Source: Amorphophallus konjac
Taxonomy: Eukaryota > Streptophyta > Magnoliopsida > Alismatales > Araceae
NCBI GenBank assembly: GCA_022559845.1
Contig: CM040123.1
Span: 321,575,933 to 321,639,932, forward strand
Length of the DNA stretch: 64,000 nt
Reading direction: 5' to 3'
Each line of letters opens with the position of its first letter. Within the stretch, counting starts at the first letter, position 1. Below the pieces are notes generated by a model. That model did not search any database. It was not told the DNA's origin and was given only the letters and a program-made list of their open reading frames with translations. Shown here in pieces: positions 23,066 to 33,087 of the stretch. The position numbers and the translations under genes were made by a program.

Positions 23066-24940
23066 CACAAAACAAAAAAAATGATGAAAAGATAAAAAAC
23101 ATCAAAAACAAAGAAATATTGAAAACCACTAAAAATATGGAAAATTCAAAATGCCGATGCCTGGCAGTCACCATGTAGTTAAGTCCCTGCATCTAACCTT
23201 CATGTTAGGATAGGGCCCATTAAGGCTTGGTAGGCACCGGGTCTTGGTTTGCCAGAACCGTGGAGATCCCTGTCCGGCCACGTCGGCCTATGCTCGCTCG
23301 AAGGAAGCTAACATGTGCTCACTTATGTATTTTATTCAAAAAAAAGTCGGTAGCATCACCTACGGTGGGGCCCCACCCAGAAGATCTCCGGAAGCTGTAA
23401 TCTTTATTCTTTTCTCTTCGACCAAATGAGACAGTCGGCGCCCTTAAAACGCTGAGCATGAGAAACCGAAACTCAAACCCCAAAGGCAAGAGTAGGATCC
23501 ATTTCCTCGAGCATCGATCAGAGCACGAGAAGAGGGCAGTGTCCCCGCAGGCATACGAAAAGGGAGCCCACAAACGTCAAACGACTATATCTCCCTCACA
23601 AAAAGAAATACAAAATCAAAATCAAGAGAAGCCTGGTCGTGACCGTGCCTGATGCGATAAATGGAACCCCTCAAAGCAAAAGTCTGAATCCACAAAAGGG
23701 GGCCGTGGAATGTAAATGCTCGAGATTTGGTCCGAAGTTGTCCGAAAGGAAAGAGTTAATGGGCCCTTATTCGCTCGCCGGGTTAACGGTTTTGCCGATC
23801 CTCTCAGGAGGTTTATCCCCTACGCTCTTCCTTCTCCTCTAAAGATGAAGGTTCGATGGAGTTTCTGAAAGGTGAAAACTGCCCAGGGTCTGCGACCTTA
23901 TTTTAATATACACATTTGGTTGCCTACTTTGAAAAGCAAAAGCTATCGCTGCGAAGGAGTCTCCGTGTTTCTGGCTGGTCAAGACCCCTGTTTACCACCT
24001 TGATGTCTTCTTGTTTAACCTCGGGCTTAGGCCAATGCAAGCGCGTCACCTATGGGTGCGACGGCGTCTGATTCCGGGTCAGCGTCGCGCGGTTGGTCGT
24101 TAGGGTTCCAGGGTGTTCCATCATATACCATCTAGAGTTGTGAGGAAATAGACCCGGGTCGGGCAAATCTTTACCTCAAACACCTTTTGGGTGAATCCCT
24201 GTGGTCGGAAGCGACTGGGAGCCTAAGCATGGCATGACGGTATTGTCATCAGGGTAAGTCTTAGCCGGCGGGATCATCATTCGAGGGGTCTAGAGGCCCA
24301 AATCAACCTAGATGTGCACTTAGGATACCTGGGAGGTTAGTAAGAAACCCCTGTTCTCACGTAGGTTAGGTGCCATTTGGGTGCTTGCCAGGCGTTAGCA
24401 AAAAAAAATTGAAATGATAAAAACAACAAAAAATGGAAAAGAGAAAATGTACATATTTGCAAATAAAAAAATCTTTTTTATGATAAACAAAAAATGCCAA
24501 ATATAAAAAAGAAAACAAATCAATTTTACATGATTGCATTTGCGTGCAGCATCTCACTTTTAATACCGCTTGCATTCGTGTGCTTGCCTGTCGCATTTAT
24601 CATCACATCTTTCCCTTGCCTTCGTTAAATAAAGGCTTGGCCCCTTGACCAGTTATCAAGGACAGTCACAGTGACCATTTGCTTATTGAGCAAGGGGCCA
24701 AGTCAGAACAGAAATTCTGATTTGTTTGTTTCAGTGATATGTGCAGGGATTCAGGCAACTGAAGCAAAGGTGAAAACAAACAAACCGAACCTTGTATTTT
24801 ATTCCAAAAACCAAAAAAATTACATCAAGTTCCGCCCTCTCTCTCTGCATTACTCGTCCCACTACTCTCCGGGCAAAACGCTCTCAAAGGTGCTACCCAA
24901 CTACGAAAAGCGGTACTCCTACCGCTCTGTACTCCCCTTC
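23066..24940. other. Non-coding region between pol and the antisense genes
   Basis: I see no convincing coding region here. The first 70 bp after integrase are A-rich. The rest probably holds the 3' ends of two convergent units, pol from the left and antisense gene A from the right. No terminator or poly(A) signal can be assigned with confidence. Confidence 0.55.
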
Positions 24941-27288
24941 CTATTCCCACATCCCGGCGTTGATCCACGAAGCAGCAGAGAAGCTACCAACACGAAAGCC
25001 ACGCTCTCGTGCTCTTCGGTAGCGCTCCTCACCATCTCTCAGCCACTGTTCAGCAAGACCAAGGCTGATTCGGAGTTCGAATAGTTGGGCCTCCATGGCC
25101 CTTCGTTCCTCCCTTTCAGTCAATCTGTTGGCTCTTTCTCTCTCTGCGTCTCTTTCTTCTCTGCACGTTCTCTCTCGCGGTCTTCCCTCTCCAACTGGAG
25201 AGTGATCCTCAGTTCCACGGCATCCCTAGAGGAGTCGTCATCAGGATGACGCCGCAGTTCCTTCTCCAGTTCTGCTATCCTAGCCTCCTTCTGCGCAGCT
25301 TGGGCAAGCGCTTCTTCCGTCTCCTTTTCCTGCCGAGTGTACCATCTCAGATACGCGATAAGGCGTAAACAAAGAGAACTCAACACTGAAACTTTTACCT
25401 GTATACAGAGCATCCCTTCTGCCTCCGCAGCACGCTGCGTGGCGTGAGCAAGTTGCTCATGAAGCGAGTCAAGTTCTGAGGTGGGAATCCACAAGCTGGA
25501 AGAGGCACCACCTACTCCCATCGCTGGGGAAGCCGCGCCAATCTGGGCATGCTATAACCACATGAGTTAGCAGCCAACATCTGGAATCTGCGCTTCTAAT
25601 TAGGAACGCACTGTACACCTACCAAGGCGCTCGTAGCTCCACGGGCATCGCCCAACCGTTGCTCCATCTCTGCCAAGCGAGTTCGTAAATTCGCTATCAT
25701 CGTATCACGGATATCCTGCAGCCATACGAGTCAGCATTTCCACCAGAAAACCAAAAAAAAGGAGAAAGAAGAAAAGAGAAAAAGGGGAAACCTACCTCCA
25801 CAAGTCCCCGGGGTTGGAGCCGCTCTGCGTACTTTGTCCTATATAGACGCAAGTAGTCCTCGCTATCCCGTGCCTGCGATTCTACAATCGTGCCACCCCG
25901 TTGCCAGTCTTCATACTGTTCAGGGAATCGCACGCGCCAGTCAATGCAGGTCGCCGGTCCTCGCGTCTTCTCCCGACACGAGGTGGCGCAGCCGTATCCA
26001 CCCATTCCTGAGCCAGTCCTAAAGTCCTCATAACCAATCGTAGCCGAAGCGGCTCGATTTCATTCAGGCAGTGCATCCACAGTTCCCGTCCAAATCGGGC
26101 ACGACTTGCTAGAACCCACGGCTGGTCGGCATCGACCATATCTGAGTAGGGTCTCCAGTTTACCATCGCTGCAGGGAACTCCTGTAGCTCCCGCCTTAGC
26201 ACCATCAGTTGGTAGGTTAGGGGTGCCGCACTCATGATGGGTTCCCACCGCCTGGCTAGCGGCACCATCGCGGGTCGCCAATGCGAGCTCTCCCCATGGG
26301 GAGGTAATAATAGCTCCATAGCTGCTCGGCGCAGGTCATCAGTACCTTGCAAAAACATAAAAATACAAAACAAGCAAAACCAAAAATACCTGGATGAATG
26401 GTGTGAAACCACTCACAGTCATCTCACGGTCCGCTTCTTGGAACAGACCCTGCAAACAAGTGCGCCAGCATGCAGCTCCCCAGGCATAGTATCCTACTCT
26501 TTCAAGGTCTGACAGCAGCTCCAGGAAGCAACATTGGATACCGTCCCCTTTCGAGCTCAGTACCAATCTCCCCAAAAGGAAGAGGAGAAATCTCCTCAAA
26601 TCTATGTTGCATCTTTCCCAGTTGTCGAAATCTGTGCAGTACACGGCACGGCATCCTATTTCCATCCTTTCCATGAACTCTTCTGAGGATTCGTCGTCCC
26701 GCCGACGAGTGTCGGTGAGCCCTAATGCATCCATGAGGGACGCCCTAGCTACCGACCTATTTTTCGACCATCTAGGTCCAAACCCAGTAGCTTCTGGGCA
26801 CCTTCTCGGTAGTCCGCATAAGTGACTCCGGTCACTGCCTCGCCATCCACCTTGAGGCTCGTAATTCGGACCACGTCTCTAGGCTGGGCACCATGTGCCC
26901 CCAGGGCATCAGGAATGCCCGACTCACTGGGTCCCATCTCTCACACAAGGCTTGGATCAGGACCAGGTCGAGCTGGATCGGCTCGATCCGAAGAAGGTGC
27001 CAAATCCCATCACGTCTAGCCTCGCCTTCTGAAAATCTGGGAGGCCCCTGTATGCTGCTACTACCAACTCCATGAGATTTGTGATTTCATCACAACCTAC
27101 GCATACAAGGAATGGAGGTGAGGTTTGGTCTGAAGAAAGGAAGAAAGAATGAGAAAAGGGCAAGAAAACTTGGCTTACGAGTTGTGATTGGGCCCTTTCG
27201 CTAAGTGCCCTTCGAGGTCCGAAAGCCTCCTGGAACTACTACCACTGGACCTGCTTCTCTTCGAGGAGTGGGAAGATTCGCCCTCCAT
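24941..27288 (-). pseudogene. Antisense gene A: plant mobile domain + coiled coil, decayed
   Basis: On the minus strand, the start at 27288 gives MEGESSHSSKRSR. Inferred exons are 27179-27288, 26390-27096, 25796-26345, 25623-25715, 25399-25551 and 24941-25329, with GT...AG introns. Exons 2-3 encode a plant mobile domain (PMD, aminotransferase-like family): AYRGLPDFQKARLD, MPWGHMVP, VRITSLKVDGEAVTG, HCLNEIEPLRLRLVMRTLGLAQEW. The later exons encode Glu/Arg-rich coiled coil. At least four frameshifts (near 27000, 26880, 26270 and 25960) and one near 25120 break it. The 93-bp fourth exon has the same length as its counterpart in gene C. Role unknown; PMD proteins are linked to transposon silencing and to transposons themselves. 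Confidence 0.82.
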
Positions 27289-27380
27289 CCAACTCTCAGA
27301 ATCTTGAACTCCTCCTCTCCCGTGAGAACTTGTGCTCCTCGAGTTAGCTCTCGATACCTGGGAAGATAAAAGGGACAAGA

Positions 27381-27389
27381 ATTTATAGA
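27381..27389 (-). promoter_or_regulatory. Putative TATA box of antisense gene A
   Basis: The minus strand reads TTCTATAAATTCTTG here, about 95 bp upstream of the ATG at 27288. Position and sequence fit a core promoter. No palindromes of the LTR type are seen upstream. Confidence 0.5.
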
Positions 27390-27849
27390 AATGGAAGGAG
27401 TGCGGGCCAAGATTGCCTCCATCGCCTGTTAATGATAGCCCTCGCAATGAGGCACCTGCCATGCGGTCCCGTATGTCACTTCACCGCGCGCACAGGGTGA
27501 TTGACTGGACGAAGAATACGACGAATAGCCCCCTATGTTGTCTAGGGATACCCTATCAGGATTTGGAGGACGTCCGCAAAATTTGACATAGCATTCGGGA
27601 AAAGGAACTAGGGCCGTCATTCTTGACTTCGACGGCAGATTCCCGTGGAAAATGGTCACAACAAGACGCGATTCTCCGCTTGGGGCAGAGTCTCGGCAGA
27701 CCCATCACATGGAAACAGTGCAAAGGAGAAGAAGTGTAGGGAAGAAGGAACGCACAAGAGAACAAACAAGCAGCAACAAATCAAATCGCTCCATTCATAA
27801 TTATACATAAGCTGTCAAAAACTTCATAAACATAAGGAGGAGGCGAGCC

Positions 27850-29154
27850 CACCAGCTCGCCGATCCTCACCATCACTCATCTCTCTGGGCACTCTCCTCC
27901 TCTCCCCTGAGGTGCGGGTCCCTCAGAAGCCTCCTGGATCCACGTGCAGCAGCACCTGCCTCGCCTCGTGGCGCCGGCTCCACAGCAATGACTCGCTGCT
28001 CCTCCCCTGGCGTGGCAAAGAAGCCACTAGCGGCAAAGCGACCAGACTGGCAGCAGTCGCTCCCCGAACTCTCGCGCTCTCTCGTAGCGCGTCTCCATCC
28101 CTCCTAGCCTCTGCACGACGGCCTGAAGGCCCAGCTGGAGCTCCCTCACTGGGCCTCCAAGGCCTCCTCTCGGTCTGATCCCGCTGTCGCTCGGACCTTC
28201 TCTCGGTTTTCTCTCTCTCTGCCTCTCTCCTCATCATCTGCAGAAGAACCCTTAACTCCAGGATGTCTGGAGAAGGTCTCTCCTCACCGCGATGTCGCAG
28301 CTCGTTACAGTCGCCACCCAGGCATCACGCTCCTCTTCCGCCCGGGTCGCGCGGGCCACCGCACCGGCAAGTTGCTCCCGGAGGAGGCAATCTCGAGAAA
28401 AGGGGCCGAGGAACTGGAAGATGCGCCGCCAGCCACTCCCACCGTCGCTGTCTGCTGGGCACGCTGGAACAAAATAAACAACGGCCGTCAGTGAAACTCC
28501 AAAATCTGAAGATAAAAGTGCGGCACTTAACTTACCAGGAGCGACAGCTCATGTTGAGCGACGGCCAGCTGCCGCCTAACCTCTACAGTTGGGCGCGCGA
28601 GCCGCCGATGCCACGCGTGTCCCCAGCTTGGGGAAGCCCCGCATAACTCTCTCTCTGCCGCCGCAGGAAGTCGGCGCTGTCCTGCACCAATACACTCCCT
28701 TGCTGTCCAGGGGAGACGTACGTGCCAGTCCTCGAGCCTCGCCTTGCCGCGACTCTCCCTCCTGACGCGGCTCGGCTCGTCCGCACTCGCCCACTCATCG
28801 GCCAGGCCCAGGGTCCTCGCCATGTCCTGCACCAAGAAAGGGGTCCCACATCAGTCAAAAGAACGCGTCCCCTGTCTAGGACGAGTCCATCATTTAAGTG
28901 CAACACTAGCCGAACCCTTTCCCCCTCGCACTGCTTGCTTCAAAACTCAAAATGGATCAAAGAGGGGGAAAACCAAGCACTCACCGAGCCGTGTTCACCT
29001 CCTCCCGCGACATCGGGCCCCTCGGGTCCCTCGGGGGCCCGAAGCGGCCCTTCCTCCTCCATGGACGCCGTTCCTTGCTCTGGGCGTCCCTCCTCGGGCG
29101 AGGAGTCCCACGTCCCTCTCCACCTTCACCATAGTCGGGCCCACCGAACTCCAT
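27850..29154 (-). pseudogene. Antisense gene B: internally deleted PMD/coiled-coil copy
   Basis: The start at 29154 gives MEFGGPDYGEGGEG, resembling exon 1 of gene C (MEQGGPSQGGEKRK). Exon 1 ends at a good donor at 28985. The next acceptor (28826) opens at DMARTLGLADEW, matching the late part of the PMD of gene C (VMRTLGLAQEW). The whole N-terminal PMD is thus missing. Later parts match the coiled-coil exons (RAxQTA near 28460, RDQTERR near 28180). Frames are broken repeatedly. It is a third, shorter relative of genes A and C. Confidence 0.65.
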
Positions 29155-29525
29155 CGATCAAAAGAGGAGGAAGACGAAAAAGGGGGCAAGCGAGTTTTCG
29201 GCAGAAGGCGGGCTCGTTTGCAGGTAAGGCACGGGAGAAGAAAGGCCACCCGTCACTTTAAATTTGAATTCGAAGATTAAGACGCGTCTTCGCGCCTGGA
29301 CGTGCCCAAAAGGGGGAGAAAAGAACAAAATCCCCCCGTGCAAAGCGTAGTTCCCCGCTGTTCAGGGCAAGGTCTCATGGAGCGTGCCTCGAAGGATAAC
29401 TCAGTGCAAAGAAGAAAGTGTGGGAGAGAGAAAAGTACACACAAACACAAGAAAGCCATTTTCATTTCATATAATAGCCGAAAGTACATCATACAGTAAG
29501 GAGGGTGGAGTGTACAAGCAACTCT

Positions 29526-32500
29526 CTAACTCTCACCACCACCCTCCTGGTCATCTCTCTCCTCCCTCCTCTGACAGGGATCCCTAGGGGGCCTCTGCGA
29601 ATTCTGAGAAGCCGTGCTCGCCTCGCCCTGCGGTGGCACTCCAGCCTCGAAGGCGCGACGACGCTCCTCGGCTGAAGAAACCAGATAGCTGCTCATGGAA
29701 AAAGAACCAGACTGACGAAGTCGCGCCCCGCGTTCCTTCGCCCTCTGGTACCGCTCCTCGCTCTCCCGAAGCCTCCCCTCCGCCGTGCCGAGACTCAATC
29801 GGAGCTCCAGTAGCTGGGCCTCCAAAGTCCTCCTCTCGGTCTGATCCCGCTATCGCTCCTCCCTCTCTCTCTCCCTCTCCTCTCTCTCTCTCACCGCCTC
29901 CCTCCTCGACAGCTCGAGGGCGATCCGCAGATCCAGCACGTCACGAGGGAGCTCCTCAGCCTCCCGTCGACGCTCCTCCTCCAGCTCCACAATCCGGGCA
30001 TCACGCTCCGCCACCCGAGCGTCGAGCTCCTGCTCGACACGAACAGCACGCGCCAGGGCCTCTCAGATCTCGGCCATCTGTCAAAGCACACATGCACCGT
30101 GAGAGAACAATGATAAAAGGAAAGCAGCCAGAAGGAGAGTCAAGGTCAGGCGGACACTCACTCGAGCCTCGCGGTCACGCTCGGCCTCCTCAGCCCGAGC
30201 CACCGCATACGCCAGCTGCTCCTGGAGGGCAGAAACCTCCGGAGGAGGGCCCCGCGAACTGGAACCCACTCCACCAGCCATCCCGGCTGCCGCTGTCTGG
30301 TGGGCCCGCTGAAACACGGGGCAAACGTCAGTCGAAGGCTAAGCATCAAAAATCCAGGTCACAAAAAATGCATTGCATAGACTCACCAGGATCTCCAACT
30401 CCTGTCGGATGGCCACCAACTGTCGCCTGGCGTCCGCAAACTGGCCCCGCAGGTCGGCGATCATATTGTCACGAGCATCCTGCATTGCACATAAGTTAGT
30501 GCCACATGCATGTACATATAGAAGGTGAAGTAGTTTCATTTCACTTACCCCTGGCATACCACCCAAGGAGAGGCGGTCCCCATACGTAGCTCGGTACCGT
30601 CTTATGTAGTCTGTGCTGTCCTGTACGTGGGACACCATTGGGACCCCGCCCTGCTGCCAGTCCTGGCACTGTGCTGGGAAGCGCGTGCGCCAGTCCACGA
30701 TCTTCGCCTTCCCCTTGGTCTTCCGCCCGATGCGGGCCGGCTCATCCACATCGAGCCACTCTTGGGCCAGCCCCAACGTCCTCATAACCAGCCTCAGCCG
30801 AAGCGGCTCAATCTCGTTTAGGCAATGGACCCACACATCCCGCCTAAAACGAGAAAGACCAGCTACAACCCAAGGCTGGCCAGCGTCGCCCATGCCCAGG
30901 TAGGGTCTCCACACCACCTGCATCACCATGCATACATCATGATAGTTACCATTCAGTCACATGCATAAAAAAAAAACACAAAAAAATCATACGTATCATA
31001 CCATGGCCTCGGGATACACGCTCAGCTCCCGACGAAGCGACGCCAGCTGGTAGCCGTGGGGTGCTGCAACCACGACCGGCCTCCACTGCCGCGCTAGAGG
31101 CACGGCCCTCCTGTTCCCATGCCTAGCCCTCCCTATCGAAAAATAGTAATAGCTCCACACCTGCATCCATTATACATCATTAGTACAATAATTGCATATT
31201 TAACTGTGGTAATGCATAAATAAAATGTTTACCTGGAGAAAAGGTGCGAAGCCGCTGACTGTCGTCTCCTTCTCCGAAGTCTGGGAGAGATCGACAATCA
31301 AATGGGCAAGCAGAGCCGCCCCCCACGCGTAGTGCCCCACTTTGTCAAGGTCCGCCAGGATCCCGAGGAAACGGCAGTGGATGCCATCACCCTTCGTCCC
31401 CAGCAGAAGGCGGCCCAGGAAGAAGAAAAGAAACCTCTGGAGGTCTAGATCCACCAGCTCCCGCTCGCTCGGGTCCTGGGTGAAAGCTGCACGGGCATCT
31501 CTTCCAGTCGTGCCAGAAACTCCGCTCCAGTCTCGCTGACCCGCTGGCGCGGGTCGACAAATCCGAGCGCCTCCATGATCTCCACTCGGCCGACTACCCT
31601 GCTGTCTCTATCAGTCACACTCGTCTCTAACCACAGTAGGTCCAGGACACTCTCTCGGTAGTCAGGGTAGGTGACCCCGCTCACCGCCTCTCCGTCGACT
31701 CGTAGCCCGGTGATCCGAGCCACGTCCTCTAGTGTCGGCACCATGTGCCCCCAGGGCATCAGAAACGCCCGGCTCGGTGCGTGCCACCACTCCCTCAATG
31801 CCTGGATAATAGGAAGGTCGAGTCGAAAGGGCTCGATCCTAAGGAAAGCTCCAAAGCCCATGGCGTCCACACGCGCCCTCTGGAAGTCTGGCAGCCCACG
31901 GTATGCTGCCACCACTAGGGACCAGCTGATCCGGCCCTTCATCACGCCCTGCACACCACAAAACCAACAAAAAATACATCAGCATCATGAATAATATTAA
32001 GCAATAACATTGTATATACTACTTATTCTTTTTATTTTATTTTTATTTTTTTAAAATATTTATGTTTTTTTTGGAGGCGTCCAACCGCCTGGACGCCTCC
32101 TTCCTATTTCCTTTATTTCATTTTTAGAAAAACCCAAAAACCAAACAAAAATTTGATAATAATATATATATTATTATGGAGGCGTCCCATGTCCTGGACG
32201 CCTCCTTATTTTTAAATCCTATTTTATTATTTACGTAAATAAATAAATAAACAAAAAGAAAAAGAAAATGTGGAGGCGTCCAGGCCTCTGGACGCCTCCT
32301 TTCCCTCACTCCCCGGCCTTCTCTCACATCCTCTCGCCCGCCCGTTAGCCTATTGAACCACAGAGTGAGAGTTCCGAAGGGCTTACCGGGTCGTGATCGT
32401 CCTCTCCCACGTCGCCAGCGCCCGCAGTAGCCTCCGCGGCCAGAAGAGGCACCTCCATCTCCTCCTCCGCAGTAATCTCCTCTGCTGTAGCCTCCTCGGC

Positions 32501-32578
32501 ATCATCCCTCAGCCTCCTCGGATGACGAGCCCGTCGTTTGCGCTTCTCTCCACCCTGGCTTGGGCCTCCCTGCTCCAT
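29526..32578 (-). pseudogene. Antisense gene C: plant mobile domain + coiled coil, seven exons, nearly intact
   Basis: On the minus strand, inferred exons are 32387-32578, 31233-31949, 31002-31160, 30549-30917, 30387-30479, 30162-30308 and 29526-30077, all with GT...AG introns. Exon 1 (MEQGGPSQGGEKRKRR) is basic, then Glu-rich. Exons 2-4 form the PMD: AYRGLPDFQRARVDAMGFGA, FLMPWGHMVPTLEDVARITG, FLFFFLGRLLLGTKGDGIHC, HCLNEIEPLRLRLVMRTLGL. Exons 5-7 are Glu/Arg/Ala-rich coiled coil. Expected length is about 740 aa. It has one frameshift near 31500 and two stops in the last exon (TGA near 30067, TAG near 29850), both explainable by C-to-T. It has its own TATA box and an upstream palindrome array. 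Confidence 0.85.
32073..32299. repeat. Three palindromes inside intron 1 of antisense gene C
   Basis: Copies lie at 32073-32100, 32178-32205 and 32272-32299 with GGAGGCGTCC arms and differing centres. They have the same arm sequence as the LTR U3 array and are spaced about 95-105 bp apart in A/T-rich DNA. They lie between the donor at 32386 and the acceptor at 31950, so they would be in the primary transcript. Confidence 0.9.
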
Positions 32579-32656
32579 TGAAACGAAGAATGGGTCGTTT
32601 GGAGTGGCTGGACGGTCAGGATGAACAGTGTAAGTGAGTAGGGGGCGAGCCCCCCC

Positions 32657-32664
32657 TATATATA
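32657..32664 (-). promoter_or_regulatory. TATA box of antisense gene C
   Basis: The minus strand reads CTATATATAGG, about 80 bp upstream of the ATG at 32578. The nearest palindrome begins at 32680, leaving a 15-bp gap. That nearly equals the 14-bp gap in the LTRs. Confidence 0.72.
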
Positions 32665-32679
32665 GATTTGCCTTTAATT

Positions 32680-32895
32680 GGGGCGTCCAGGCGCCTGGAC
32701 GCCCCCACACTTTTTATTTTTTTCAAAATTCAAAAAAATTAGGGGCGTCCAGGCGCCTGGACGCCCCCACAAATAAAAAAGATAAAAAATTCAAAAAATC
32801 AAAAATAAGGGTGTCCATGACGCTGGACGCCCCAAAAAAAACTACCAAAAAAATAAAAATAAAACTTAGGGGCGTCCTGGCCCCTGGACGCCCCC
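32680..32895. repeat. Four palindromes upstream of antisense gene C
   Basis: Copies are 32680-32705 and 32742-32767 (both perfect, GGGGCGTCCAGGC arms with no spacer), 32809-32833 (imperfect) and 32868-32895 (imperfect). They are the same family as the LTR U3 palindromes and lie directly upstream of the antisense TATA box. Separating DNA is A-rich. Confidence 0.92.
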
Positions 32896-33087
32896 ATAAT
32901 AAAAAATTTCAAAAAAAATATGATAAAAGAAATAAAGAAAAAAAAGATAAGAGTATGTATATAATCCAAACAAAAGAACAAAAAACACAAAGAAAAAGAA
33001 AAACCACAAAAAAAGATAATAATAATTAAGGGGACGGAGGTCCAAAACATCAATGCTGGATTTTATTCCATCAGGAAGCAGAATGGG

